Shown in pieces: positions 35,267 through 44,422 of a stretch of DNA of 64,000 nt. Positions within the stretch are counted from its first letter, which is position 1. Every line of letters begins with the position of its first letter. The stretch spans positions 616,315 through 680,314 of the forward strand of contig CAWBGB010000007.1 of NCBI GenBank assembly GCA_963788285.1, written 5' to 3'. This DNA comes from Alicyclobacillus_A sp963788285 (GTDB taxonomy: Bacteria > Bacillota > Bacilli > Alicyclobacillales > Alicyclobacillaceae). A program made the translations under genes and the position numbers. The notes beneath the pieces were generated by a model. That model saw nothing but the letters and a program-made list of their open reading frames with translations, did not search any database and was not told where the DNA came from.

Positions 35267-35887
35267 ATGGTGGACTTCATACACAAATTTATTCCGTCCA
35301 ACACGGGTGACAAGCAGATAACGCTGGTTCTTTTGCACGGAACGGGTGGAAATGAAGAAGATTTGATACCCCTTGGACAATTCTTGGCACCAGATGCAGC
35401 GTTGTTGGGGATTCGGGGTAAGGTCCTTGAAGGAGCTGCACCTCGATTCTTTCGTCGCTTAGCGGAAGGCGTATTCGATGAACAGGATCTCATCTTCCGT
35501 ACACATGAGCTGGCTCGATTCCTTGAACAAGCGACCAAGGAGTATTCGCTGAATCCCTCACGGCTGGTGGCTGTAGGCTATTCCAATGGGGCAAATATTA
35601 CAGCCAGTTTACTGCTGCTTGAGCCAAACATTCTGTCGGCGGCGGTGTTATTCCGTGCGATGGTTCCGCTTGAACCTGAAAAGCTTCCTAAACTTCATGG
35701 AAGACAAGTTCTCATTCAGTCAGGAAGACGCGATCCGATTGTGCCTCCCAGTCATAGCGAGCGGTTGGCGGAACTTCTAAAACAGGCAGGTGCTGATGTT
35801 ACGCTCAACTGGCAGAACACCGGACACGGCTTGACAAATCCCGAACTCACGATGGCACAAGCGTGGATGAAAAAACTTGCGTTGTAA
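35267..35887 (+). CDS. mhqD: Carboxylesterase/phospholipase of the MhqD type
   Basis: A 206-residue alpha/beta hydrolase. Oxyanion-hole segment LLHGTGGNEEDLIPLG, nucleophile Ser in AVGYSNGANIT, Asp in SGRRDPIVPPSH and His in TGHGLTNPE form the standard set of the YpfH/MhqD carboxylesterase group. The start is 2 bases after the mhqO stop with GCGAGGTGA before it, so the two are one operon. It probably hydrolyses an ester product formed during quinone detoxification. Confidence 0.9.
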   Translation: MVDFIHKFIPSNTGDKQITLVLLHGTGGNEEDLIPLGQFLAPDAALLGIRGKVLEGAAPRFFRRLAEGVFDEQDLIFRTHELARFLEQATKEYSLNPSRLVAVGYSNGANITASLLLLEPNILSAAVLFRAMVPLEPEKLPKLHGRQVLIQSGRRDPIVPPSHSERLAELLKQAGADVTLNWQNTGHGLTNPELTMAQAWMKKLAL

Positions 35888-35899
35888 TGGTTTAAGACT

Positions 35900-35923
35900 C
35901 CGCCCGCTGGTTTTAGCGGGCGG
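35900..35923 (+). terminator. Terminator of the mhqOD operon
   Basis: A perfect 9-bp GC stem CCGCCCGCT/AGCGGGCGG with loop GGTTTT follows mhqD by 12 bases. It has no long U tract. Confidence 0.75.
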
Positions 35924-36039
35924 AAACCTTCAGTTCACAAATGCGAGAAAAACGACACGCCGGACTTCGCCACGTGCCGTGAAATACATATGTGGCCTTA
36001 TAAATCAAATGAATATGCGAGGCTCTGCAAGCAATGATT

Positions 36040-36060
36040 GAGGACGGTGTAACCGTCCTC
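36040..36060. other. Perfect small hairpin of unknown role
   Basis: GAGGACGGT and ACCGTCCTC pair around a 3-base loop. No gene ends just before it on either strand, so it could be a regulatory RNA element or a remnant terminator. Confidence 0.45.
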
Positions 36061-36181
36061 GGCATGCACGTAAAAATTTCGGAATCGACACATGATTTGT
36101 ACAGACCACCCCCACAGAGGGAGAGCGCGGATCGAATAGTATCTATAGATATAGATCTGAGCTCATGCGGGGGTGAGGTCC

Positions 36182-36379
36182 ATGCAGTGCTTCTGCATTC
36201 AATGTCAGTCAATGCATGACCAGACTTTCATGTATCGTGTATTCAAGACAGGTTTTCGGCGCGTCCGAGGCGTAGACTATCAACTCGGAATTTGCGGACC
36301 ATGTCACGCAAAGCAAGTTCTCACAAATCAGGAACGATTTCCGTTGGCCAGTTATCCTCGAATCGTTGCCAACTCGTAG
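36182..36379 (+). CDS. Small protein with two Cys pairs, possible zinc ribbon
   Basis: A 65-residue protein with CFCIQC at the start and CGPCH near residue 40, spaced like a zinc ribbon (CxxC and CxxC/H). It is basic (RVFKTGFRRVRG). GGGGGTGAGGTCC gives a strong ribosome binding site. A stable hairpin follows its stop by 17 bases. It could bind nucleic acid or act as an adaptor; no family was recognised. Confidence 0.55.
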   Translation: MQCFCIQCQSMHDQTFMYRVFKTGFRRVRGVDYQLGICGPCHAKQVLTNQERFPLASYPRIVANS

Positions 36380-36396
36380 ATAGCCTTAGCGAAAGC

Positions 36397-36427
36397 GGCC
36401 ATCGACAACCCCCAGTTGTCGATGGCC
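36397..36427 (+). terminator. Hairpin after the zinc-ribbon-like gene
   Basis: A perfect 13-bp stem (GGCCATCGACAAC with GTTGTCGATGGCC) and a 5-base loop, without a U tract. Confidence 0.6.
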
Positions 36428-36600
36428 CGAGGGTCTCTTAGAGCGAAATGCGAGACTGAACCGCACCTTTCACACGCCATTCGTTCGTAATGGCTGTCGT
36501 TGTCAATACTTTTGCCTTCGTAGTTGCTGGATACCAAATATTAGGCGGCACCTTGTCGCTGTACTCCGCGTGTATGCAAGGACTCCTACATTCATTATCG

Positions 36601-36614
36601 ACCGACCGGTCGGT
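36601..36614. promoter_or_regulatory. TetR-type palindrome without a neighbouring TetR gene
   Basis: ACCGACCGGTCGGT is a perfect 14-bp palindrome of the kind bound by many TetR-family repressors. It sits 37 bases beyond the stop of the exporter gene, not in front of an intact gene. Confidence 0.5.
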
Positions 36615-36650
36615 TCGCCTGCGATAGGGATACCTATTTTTTACAAACAT

Positions 36651-37412
36651 TCAGAGCATGGTCCACAACTGTTTCCCAATCATCAGCACGGTGATACAAA
36701 TGAAAATAGGCTTCACGTATGCTGGGCCATTGCGGATGGCGACCTGTGAACCGGCGATGGCGCCTGCAACCATACCGATGCCCATCATGATGCCGTACTC
36801 CCAGTTGACGGCGTGTAGCAGGGCGAAGGTGAGCAACGCGCCGATATTGCTGGCGAAGTTGAGCGCCTTGGCGTTGCCGGACGCTTGCACGTAGTCGAAA
36901 CCAATGAGCACAAATGCAAAGATGAGAAACGATCCAGTGCCCGGCCCGAAAAAGCCGTCATAAAATCCAATGGCAAACGCGACACCGGCTGCGGCGCAGA
37001 TCATCGCTCGCGTCAGGCCCCGGTAGGTGGATGTCTTTCCCATGTCCTTTTTCAGTACCGTGTACACCGTCACGAGAATTAACATGAGGATGACGAGTGG
37101 TTTGAGGAATCCGCTAGGAATATGGTGGACGAGTTCCGCACCAAGAATGGAACCAAGGAGCGACATTGGCACGAGATACTTGACCAAGTCGAAGTTCACT
37201 TTACCGGATTTTAGGTAGGACAGCGAACTGGTCAGCGATGAGAACGTACCTGCCACTTTGTTGGTGCCTAGCGCGAGCACTGGAGGCAGGCCGCTGAATA
37301 ACAACGCTGGCAGTGACACTAGTCCGCCTCCACCCACGGTGGAGTCGATGAACGACGCAAGGAATCCAGAAATAAACAGAAACGATAGCGTACCCATCGT
37401 TAAGTGGTGCAC
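36651..37412 (-). CDS. TauE/SafE (TSUP) family membrane exporter
   Basis: A 253-residue protein with about eight spans. FIDSTVGGGGLVSLPALLFSG and ALGTNKVAGTFSSLTSSLSY are the first-half signature; GFYDGFFGPGTGSFLIFAFV and ALNFASNIGALLTF are the second-half copy. TSUP proteins move small organosulfur or sulfite-type anions. GTG 37412 is taken because GAGGTGAC lies 7 bases before it; ATG 37397 is an alternative. The gene diverges from the metallo-hydrolase gene at 37567. Confidence 0.9.
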   Translation of the reverse strand: MHHLTMGTLSFLFISGFLASFIDSTVGGGGLVSLPALLFSGLPPVLALGTNKVAGTFSSLTSSLSYLKSGKVNFDLVKYLVPMSLLGSILGAELVHHIPSGFLKPLVILMLILVTVYTVLKKDMGKTSTYRGLTRAMICAAAGVAFAIGFYDGFFGPGTGSFLIFAFVLIGFDYVQASGNAKALNFASNIGALLTFALLHAVNWEYGIMMGIGMVAGAIAGSQVAIRNGPAYVKPIFICITVLMIGKQLWTML

Positions 37413-37566
37413 AATCAAGTCACCTCTGTGTCTGCGGCGTCGCGGTATGTCGTCGCCAACCGCGCACTCACATTGACCACCTGATCTTAAGCCACGGTCC
37501 GACACGGATCAATATCCCAGTTTGATAAAATAACTGAGGTATCATATCGAAGGGGGAGTTCCGCGG

Positions 37567-38544
37567 GTGCGTATCCTGTTGTGTCTTTGTATCATCGCCC
37601 TTGCGTTGGTGGCGTTCGCCGCGCTGTGGATGACGATGCAATATCGGCGCTACCGCAAATCTGTCCCAAGACCGCTTTACAAGCAGCCAGCGCAACACCC
37701 TGACCTGAGTGTTTTACCGGACGATTCGCTGTCGGTGTGTTGGATTGGACATTCCACGTTGTACATCCGCTGGAATGGGGTTGGAATTCTCACAGACCCG
37801 GTGTTTTCTGAACGCGTAGGCGTAAACATTGGACCGTGGGCCGTCGGTCTGAGACGTCATACGGCGCCTGCGGTGACAATTGAAGAGGTGATGGGAAGGG
37901 TCGACCTGATTCTCCTGTCGCATGCCCATATGGACCACTTCGATATTCCGTCCCTGCGCAAGCTAGCTGCTCCGGGCGTCGAGGTGGTGACGGCCACTGC
38001 GACGGGACGGTTGCTTCGACGTATGAGATTTGGCCGCGTCTGTGAACTGGGGGGAACGGACTCCGTGGAGACCTCGCATGGGGTCAAGGTGACATCCGTT
38101 CCGGTGCGGCACTGGGGTGCACGGTTCCCGTGGAATCAGCAGTACGGCTGGACGGGCTTTCTTCTCGAGTACCATGGGAAGCGGCTGTTTTACGCTGGAG
38201 ACACGGCGTACGTGCCCACGTTTACGGCGCTCCGCGAGCGTGGTCAGATTGATATCGTGTGCATGCCTATCGGCGCGTACGCGCCGGATTCGTTCCAACA
38301 GTCTCATTGTACACCGGAGCAAGCATGGAGTATGTTTGTGGACACTGGAGGGCGTTTTCTGGTCCCGATTCACTGGGACACCTTTGTGTTGTCGCAGGAG
38401 CCCGTAGACGAGCCGATGGAGCGACTGTTGGCAGCTGCGGGGGATGACGTGGATAAGATTGTCATTCGAAGCCATGGTGAAGTGTTTACACTGCGAACAG
38501 CCGACGAAACGTTGGTGCAGTCATACAGCCGTCACAACAGGTGA
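37567..38544 (+). CDS. MBL-fold hydrolase, UlaG/NAPE-PLD-like, membrane-anchored
   Basis: A 325-residue protein. Residues 1-20 (MRILLCLCIIALALVAFAAL) are a signal anchor. CWIGHSTLYIRWNGVGILTD opens the metallo-beta-lactamase fold. The zinc motif is LSHAHMDHFD near residue 120; further ligands lie in PVRHWGARFPW near 182, YAGDTAYVPT near 209 and VPIHWDTF near 270. This is the pattern of NAPE-PLD/YddR-type proteins. Substrate is unknown; a phosphodiester or lactone is expected. GTG 37567 follows GAAGGGGGAGTTCC. Confidence 0.87.
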   Translation: MRILLCLCIIALALVAFAALWMTMQYRRYRKSVPRPLYKQPAQHPDLSVLPDDSLSVCWIGHSTLYIRWNGVGILTDPVFSERVGVNIGPWAVGLRRHTAPAVTIEEVMGRVDLILLSHAHMDHFDIPSLRKLAAPGVEVVTATATGRLLRRMRFGRVCELGGTDSVETSHGVKVTSVPVRHWGARFPWNQQYGWTGFLLEYHGKRLFYAGDTAYVPTFTALRERGQIDIVCMPIGAYAPDSFQQSHCTPEQAWSMFVDTGGRFLVPIHWDTFVLSQEPVDEPMERLLAAAGDDVDKIVIRSHGEVFTLRTADETLVQSYSRHNR

Positions 38545-38650
38545 TCAAGCCGCATGCCGCGTAGGTGCGGGGTATTTGAGAACAGCGCCAGGGGCTATTG
38601 GTGCATCTTAGTGATTGGCCAGTGCACACCGGGGGGAGGAGTTGATTCGG

Positions 38651-39577
38651 ATGAAGATCACCATCGTTGGAGCTGGGGCTGTTGGGGGATACTTTGGTGC
38701 CCGATGGCAGGAGGCGGGCCACGATGTTACCTTTCTGGTGCGGGAGGGTCGGAAGGCACAACTGCAGCAGACAGGTCTGGTCTTGAAGAGTCCGCAGGGT
38801 GACGCACATCTCGTACCGACACTGGCGACCAGGGCTGAGGACGTTTCCGAAAGTGACCTTGTACTGGTGGGCGTGAAGAACTATCATTTGACTGGGGCCT
38901 TACCGAACATTGCAAGGTTGGCTCACAAAGGCGCTTACGTGTTGCCGTTGCTGAACGGAATCGAGCACTTCCAGGTGTTGCAGGACGCGTGTGGAAAGGA
39001 CCGCGTTCTGGGTGGGTTGGTACATATCATCACGACCTTGAACAGCAAAGGGCATGTGATCCACACCCACCGTGCTCACCACATTACCTTCGGGCCGCTG
39101 CACGAGAGTCAGGTTGTTTTTTGCGAGAGGCTCATGGCCGAAAGCGCATCCGCCAATATGGTGTTGGTGAAAAGCGAGAACATCATGGTCGATGTGTGGA
39201 AAAAGTACGCGTTCATCACAGCATTTTCCGGCGTCACGACAGCAAGTCGGCTGCCTATCGACGAGGTGGTCGCCCACGCGCCAACGGTTTCCATCTTCCG
39301 CAGCGCCCTGGAGGAAATGTCGATGCTGGCGGACGCTGACGGATCGTCCCTACCTGAAGACTACGTGGCCTCGCAGATGGCGTTGATTGAGTCGATGCCA
39401 AAAGGTGCTACGTCGTCCATGCACCAGGACTTTCGCAAGGGTCTCCCGTTGGAAGTGGAGAGTTTGCAGGGCGCAGCGCTGCGTGTTGCTGAACATTACG
39501 GCTTAGATGTGCCAACGCTGCGAACGCTGTACGGCTTGCTCTTGCCTTACGCGAACGGGCAAATTGGAGTGCAATGA
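38651..39577 (+). CDS. 2-dehydropantoate 2-reductase family protein (PanE/ApbA)
   Basis: A 308-residue reductase. NADPH-binding MKITIVGAGAVGGYFGARW is at the N-terminus, the catalytic Lys lies in DVWKKYAFITAFSGVTTASR near 187 and the Asn-containing VGVKNYHL and PLLNGIEH blocks fit ketopantoate reductases. The C-terminal SSMHQDFRKGLPLEVESLQG is a family feature. It may act in pantothenate synthesis, but PanE-like paralogues with other 2-oxo acid substrates are frequent and no pan genes are nearby. The start is ATG 38651 with GGGGAGGAG upstream; TTG 38642 is possible. Confidence 0.83.
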   Translation: MKITIVGAGAVGGYFGARWQEAGHDVTFLVREGRKAQLQQTGLVLKSPQGDAHLVPTLATRAEDVSESDLVLVGVKNYHLTGALPNIARLAHKGAYVLPLLNGIEHFQVLQDACGKDRVLGGLVHIITTLNSKGHVIHTHRAHHITFGPLHESQVVFCERLMAESASANMVLVKSENIMVDVWKKYAFITAFSGVTTASRLPIDEVVAHAPTVSIFRSALEEMSMLADADGSSLPEDYVASQMALIESMPKGATSSMHQDFRKGLPLEVESLQGAALRVAEHYGLDVPTLRTLYGLLLPYANGQIGVQ

Positions 39578-39605
39578 CAATCCAGCTTGGAAAGGGGATG
39601 CGAGC

Positions 39606-40625
39606 ATGCCACATTTGAACTCAACATTTACGTTGAAAGGTTTGAGTTTAAAAAATCGTATCGTGATGCCGCCGATGTGCCAATACTCCGTGGATGCGAA
39701 GGACGGAAAACCGAACGACTGGCACTTCGTTCACTATGTCTCTCGCGCAGTTGGAGGGACCGGGCTTATTATTATCGAAATGACGGACGTGGAACCGGAC
39801 GGCCGCATCACGGACTACGACTTGGGATTGTGGTCTGATGATCATATTCCTGCGTTTGCTCGGATTATCTCGGAAGTGCATAAGTACGGTGCAAAAATCG
39901 GGATTCAAATTGCACACGCGGGCAGGAAAGCAGAAGACGCGGAAGTGCCGGTGGCCCCCTCAGCGATACCGGTCAGTTCCAAGTATAAGACGCCTCGTGC
40001 ACTGACCACATCTGAAACGAAAGACATGGTACAAAAGTTTAAGGAAGCGGCACGACGGGCGGTGGAGGCTGGAGTTGACACCATCGAATTGCATGGCGCT
40101 CACGGCTATCTGATCCACCAGTTCCACTCGCCTAGCATCAACCATCGCGATGACGAGTATGGTAGAGATCTGGCTCGGTTTGGTGTGGAAGTAGTGCAAG
40201 CGGTCAAGAGCGTCATGCCGGAAAGCATGCCTCTCATTATGCGTGTATCCGCCGTCGAATACATGGATGGAGGGTACGACCTGGATCACAGTATTGAGAT
40301 ATGCAGGCGCTACCGTGATGCAGGCGTGGACATGTTTCACGTCTCGTCAGGGGGTGAAGGGCCAATCGGCGCACGGAAACCTGGAAACTATCCTGGCTTC
40401 CAGGTACCCATGGCGCGGGCTATCAAGGAAGCGCTAGGCGTGCCGGTTATTGCCGTCGGTATGTTGGATAACCCCGCGTTGGCCGAGTCTGTCATTGCCA
40501 ATGGTGATGCGGATCTTATCGCGGTGGCGCGCGGGATGTTGCGTGACCCATACTGGGCCATCCATGCGATGCAATCGTTAAAGCAAGAAGTGGCACCCCC
40601 AAAGCAGTACATGCGGGCTTATTAA
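39606..40625 (+). CDS. namA: NADPH dehydrogenase NamA, old yellow enzyme (YqjM type)
   Basis: A 339-residue FMN enzyme of the TIM-barrel OYE family. The redox-tuning Cys is in IVMPPMCQYSVDAKDG near residue 25; IQIAHAGRKA contains the substrate-binding His pair motif; HGAHGYLIHQFHSPSINHRD is the family signature; the FMN-phosphate loop is DLIAVARGML. It reduces alpha,beta-unsaturated carbonyls, quinones and nitro compounds with NADPH. GGAAAGGGGATGCGAGC precedes the ATG. The neighbouring mhqOD suggests an electrophile-defence region. A strong terminator follows. Confidence 0.95.
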   Translation: MPHLNSTFTLKGLSLKNRIVMPPMCQYSVDAKDGKPNDWHFVHYVSRAVGGTGLIIIEMTDVEPDGRITDYDLGLWSDDHIPAFARIISEVHKYGAKIGIQIAHAGRKAEDAEVPVAPSAIPVSSKYKTPRALTTSETKDMVQKFKEAARRAVEAGVDTIELHGAHGYLIHQFHSPSINHRDDEYGRDLARFGVEVVQAVKSVMPESMPLIMRVSAVEYMDGGYDLDHSIEICRRYRDAGVDMFHVSSGGEGPIGARKPGNYPGFQVPMARAIKEALGVPVIAVGMLDNPALAESVIANGDADLIAVARGMLRDPYWAIHAMQSLKQEVAPPKQYMRAY

Positions 40626-40639
40626 GGAAAGCGAGCGTA

Positions 40640-40663
40640 GGGCCGTCCCGTTCTGGACGGCCC
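40640..40663 (+). terminator. Terminator of namA
   Basis: GGGCCGTCC pairs with GGACGGCCC around CGTTCT, followed by TGTCTAT. It may also serve the convergent gene that ends at 40694. Confidence 0.8.
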
Positions 40664-40693
40664 TGTCTATACACGGTGCACCTAAGGCACTCT

Positions 40694-41146
40694 TCACGAA
40701 TGCTGTCGCTTAGCAATCAGGGTGTTGATGACCGTCAGTACCGCCCCGGGTGCCAGCAAACGGATTCCGCTCTGGTTGTCCACCAGCGGCTGGCATCCGC
40801 CCCCATCGTTGTGAAACGAGCGGACGCTGCCGTCCTTGTAGTGAAACGTCAGTGTATAGTGGTCCGTGGTCATGGCCATACAGTGCACCTGCCCAGGCGT
40901 CTGCTGGCGCGCGAGGGCGTTGACCGCACGCACCAGTGCATGCAACTCCGTGGAGTCCGTCACTGTGGTGGTGCTGTCGTTCTTCACGATGGTGACTTGC
41001 ACGGGATTCGCCGCCAATTGCATAAACTTTAGCGCTCCCTGGACGGTATTCTGCAATCCGGGCGTGGGCGCGCTTGCCGCAATGGGAGGCATACACGCAG
41101 TTGCCATGGTGACACTCACGAGGCAAAGTCCAACCCACTTATTCAC
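40694..41146 (-). CDS. Secreted or lipid-anchored hypothetical protein
   Basis: A 150-residue exported protein. The N-terminus MNKWVGLCLVSVTMATACMP is a signal peptide with a possible but poor lipobox (ATAC). The mature part has strand-rich blocks (VQVTIVKNDSTTTVTDS, HYTLTFHYKDGSVRSFHN) resembling small beta-sandwich proteins of Bacillus spore or envelope. CCAAGGAGGTGTAACTT before GTG 41146 is a very strong ribosome binding site. The function is unknown. Confidence 0.68.
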   Translation of the reverse strand: MNKWVGLCLVSVTMATACMPPIAASAPTPGLQNTVQGALKFMQLAANPVQVTIVKNDSTTTVTDSTELHALVRAVNALARQQTPGQVHCMAMTTDHYTLTFHYKDGSVRSFHNDGGGCQPLVDNQSGIRLLAPGAVLTVINTLIAKRQHS

Positions 41147-41401
41147 AAGTTACACCTCCTTGGGTCCGGGGGTACAGGATGGCAATGGAAATGGTTCACT
41201 GTTGAAGACGCAACATGTTGCACGCGGGTAATGGACAACGTACAACTCCTCATGAAAACCAGATTCTGTATTGTACGGTCAATGTGAACAGTTGATATAA
41301 TGGATATGAATCGTTGACACATGGGAAATATATCCTGTCCTCTCATAGGGCCCTGATCTAAATGACACACATCGGACATCTTGTGCGAAAAGGAGAATTC
41401 T

Positions 41402-43000
41402 ATGCAGAACCTCAACAGAAAACTTGGAACGTTCGCATTGACCATGACGGGTGTGGGGTCCATCATCGGATCCGGCTGGCTGTTCGGGGCCTGGAAGGCA
41501 GCGAAAGTAGCAGGGCCTGCGGCCATATTCGCGTGGATTCTCGGAATGGCAGCCATCTTGTTGATTGGTCTTACGTATGCCGAACTCGGCGCCATGTTTC
41601 CCTTGTCGGGCGGAGCTGTTCGTTATGCACAGTATTCGCATGGTTCCCTGGCAGGATTTATGGCTGGCTGGGCCAACTGGATTGCCATTGTGTCGGTGAT
41701 TCCCATTGAAGCGGAAGCTTCGGTTCAGTACATGAGTTCCTGGCCTTGGCATTGGGCACAGAATTTGTATGATGGAAAGGATTTGACGAGCATTGGGTTG
41801 CTCTATGCGGCTGTGCTAGTCTTGTTCTATTTTTTCATCAACTACTGGACATTGGAGTTGTTTTCACGTGTCAACACGTTGATTACTGTGTTTAAACTGG
41901 TCGTTCCGACGCTCACCGCACTTGGACTCTTGTTGGCAGGCTTTCATCCAGGGAATTTTTCGCATTACGGAGGATTTGTACCGAACGGCTGGTCGGGAGT
42001 TTTGACAGCCATTGCGACCTCCGGTGTTATTTTCGCGTTTAATGGTTTTCAAAGTCCCGTGAATCTGGCGGGAGAGGCGAAAAATCCTGATAAAAGCGTG
42101 CCGCGGGCAGTGCTTGGCTCTGTGTTGATTGCCGGTGTCATCTACGTCCTGTTGCAGATAGCCTTTGTCGGCGCCGTGAAACCGGACATGGTCTCGCATG
42201 GATGGGGTAGCATTACGCTCAACTCACCCTTTGCGAACTTGGCCATGGCGCTCGGTTTGAATTGGCTTGCAATCGTTCTGTTTGCAGACGCGTTTATCTC
42301 TCCATCCGGAACAGGCATTACGTACACGGCGACGACGTCGCGCATGATCGTCGGAATGACGGAAAACGGCTGGTTCCCGAAAGTGTTTGGGGCCGTCCAT
42401 CCGTTTTACCGCGTCCCGCGGCGGGCGCTGGTGCTAAATCTTGTGGTGGAGTACGCGTTTCTTCTGATGTTCCGCGGCTGGGGCGAACTATCCAGCGTCA
42501 TCTCCGTGGCCACACTGGTGTGCTATCTCACCAGTCCTGTGGCGGTGATGTCGTTGCGTAAGACTGCAGCGAATTTGAAGCGACCGCTCAGGCTAAAGGG
42601 ACTTCGATGGATTGCCCCGTTGGCTTTCATGCTTGCCTCGCTCATTCTCTACTGGGCAAGATGGCCATTGACGGGCGAGGTCATCATTGTGATGCTCGTG
42701 GGTCTACCAATTTATCTGTACTATCAAAGAAAAGAAGGTTGGGCTGGATTCGGTAAGCACCTCAAGGCTGGGCTGTGGCTGGTTGTTTACATGATGTACA
42801 TGATGCTCGTTTCGTGGTTGGGTAGTACGGCTTTTGGCGGGACTGGCGTCATTCCGTACGGATGGGACATGGTGCTGGTGGCCGTTTCGTCACTGGTCTT
42901 CTACTTCTGGGGGATTCACAGCGGATTTACCACGACACAGGTGGAGAAGGCATCCACGCATGTGGAGCAGCCTGCCACCCGTGTACAAATTTCTAGCTGA
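41402..43000 (+). CDS. APC-family amino acid permease
   Basis: A 532-residue, 12-span transporter. The N-terminal MTGVGSIIGSGWLFGAWKAA contains the GSG-type substrate-binding unwound part of helix 1; FAFNGFQSPVNLAGEAKNPD in helix 6 binds substrate in APC transporters. A long loop and C-terminal tail are ordinary for the family. It is likely a proton-coupled importer of amino acids or similar. GAAAAGGAGAATTCT precedes ATG 41402. The gene is monocistronic and ends with its own terminator; substrate unknown. Confidence 0.9.
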   Translation: MQNLNRKLGTFALTMTGVGSIIGSGWLFGAWKAAKVAGPAAIFAWILGMAAILLIGLTYAELGAMFPLSGGAVRYAQYSHGSLAGFMAGWANWIAIVSVIPIEAEASVQYMSSWPWHWAQNLYDGKDLTSIGLLYAAVLVLFYFFINYWTLELFSRVNTLITVFKLVVPTLTALGLLLAGFHPGNFSHYGGFVPNGWSGVLTAIATSGVIFAFNGFQSPVNLAGEAKNPDKSVPRAVLGSVLIAGVIYVLLQIAFVGAVKPDMVSHGWGSITLNSPFANLAMALGLNWLAIVLFADAFISPSGTGITYTATTSRMIVGMTENGWFPKVFGAVHPFYRVPRRALVLNLVVEYAFLLMFRGWGELSSVISVATLVCYLTSPVAVMSLRKTAANLKRPLRLKGLRWIAPLAFMLASLILYWARWPLTGEVIIVMLVGLPIYLYYQRKEGWAGFGKHLKAGLWLVVYMMYMMLVSWLGSTAFGGTGVIPYGWDMVLVAVSSLVFYFWGIHSGFTTTQVEKASTHVEQPATRVQISS

Positions 43001-43032
43001 CACCTGTAAATATCAGGTTAGACGGGTTCACG

Positions 43033-43066
43033 AGCGGACGCCAATATGTGCGTCCGCTTTCTTCTA
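43033..43066 (+). terminator. Terminator of the APC permease gene
   Basis: AGCGGACGC pairs with GCGTCCGCT around CAATATGT, followed by TTCTTCT. Confidence 0.8.
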
Positions 43067-43122
43067 TGGACGGCTGTCTGTAACTCACTCGTAACTTCGG
43101 AATGATACCGTTTCTCCATGGT

Positions 43123-43136
43123 TGAATGCGCTTACA
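43123..43136 (+). promoter_or_regulatory. Candidate cre (CcpA) site before the Liv-type operon
   Basis: TGAATGCGCTTACA differs at one position from the cre consensus TGWAANCGNTNWCA. It lies 22 bases before the start codon of the first gene, suggesting carbon-catabolite repression. No promoter could be placed with confidence. Confidence 0.55.
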
Positions 43137-43157
43137 AAAATCGAGGGGGAACCGGAT

Positions 43158-44386
43158 GTGAAATGTTTGCGGGGGCAAAAACAGATGGCAGCGGCCGTGC
43201 TCGTGGCGACGGTCGCATTGACGGGATGTGGAGGGACATCGGGCAGCAACAGTGACAACAAGAATACCGCGTCGGCGTCGCCCATCAAGATTGGCGTGGT
43301 GACGTCGCTGACGGGCGTCATCGGGGAGTACGGGGTGGAGTGGCGGCGGGGGTTCAATATTGGACTCGAGTACGCGACGGGTGGAACCAACAAAGTGGAC
43401 GGACACCCCATTCAAGTAGAGTTCAAGGACGACGGGGGGATCCAAACGTGGCCGTGACAGATGCGAGGGACTTCCTTTCCAGCGAGAAGGTCAACATCCT
43501 TGCCGGATGCGCCAGCAGCGCCAGCGCCATTGCAGTGGAACCGTTGGCCGCGCGGTACAAGACGGTGTTTGTCGTCGGTCCGGCGGTGGCGGACAGCATC
43601 ACGGGTACGGATTACAATCCATACGTGTTCAAAGTGTCCCCGAATTCCTACATGGAGGCAAAGGCAGCGGTCGAAGCAATAACCGAGCCTGGCGCTACGG
43701 TCGCCCAGTTGGCACCGAACTACTCGTTCGGCTGGGACTCGGTGAATGCGTTCAAAGATTTGGCCACCAAGGCTGGGCTGAAGGATGTCCAGGATGTGTT
43801 CGCTGACCAAACGGCAACCGATTTTACCCCGCAGTTGGAGAAAATCATTCAGTCGCATCCCAAGTATCTGTTTGTCACATGGGCAGGCGCTCCAGGGCCG
43901 TGGAAGGACATCCAGGACATGGAGCTGGATAAGCAGGGGATTACTGTCATCACCGGCATCCCGAACATCGGGGCCATCAAGGCGCTCTTCCAGGGTGCGG
44001 AGGGCATGCACGGTTTCACGACCTACTACTACACACTGCCGAACAACCCCATCAACGACTTCCTCATCAGTCACGACAAATCGCAGTACAACACTGTTCC
44101 TGATTTGTTCGATCCCGACGGCATGGCAGCGGCCATTGCAATCGTGGATGGTCTGAAGAAGACCCATGGCGATGCAAACGGCGATGCGTTGTCAAAGGCG
44201 CTCTCAGGTATGACATTCCAAGGCCCGAAAGGGACGTATGTGTTCCGCACGGCGGACCACCAGGCACTGCAAGACCAGTACGCGGTTGTGCTGAAGACGC
44301 AAGAAGGCGTGGATTATCCGGTTCCGACGCTGGAGAAGGTCATCCCTGCCTCAGACACGGTACCGCCCGTGTTGAACCAGAAGTGA
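43158..44386 (+). pseudogene. HAAT/Liv-type substrate-binding lipoprotein with a one-base frameshift
   Basis: GTG 43158, after GAGGGGGAACC, opens a lipoprotein (VKCLRGQKQMAAAVLVATVA with lipobox LTGC). The mature part starts ASPIKIGVVTSLTGVIGEYG, the standard opening of periplasmic-binding type-1 amino-acid-type receptors. The frame breaks in a run of six G at 43434-43439: with seven G the protein reads DDGGDPNVAVTDARDFLSSE without interruption and continues to 44386 as a normal 410-residue receptor. Everything else is intact, so this may be a recent mutation, phase variation or a sequencing error. The ligand is inferred from neighbours, not from binding residues. Confidence 0.88.
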
Positions 44387-44422
44387 CGAGATATGAATTC
44401 GGGGAAGGGCGGTGAACGCTGT

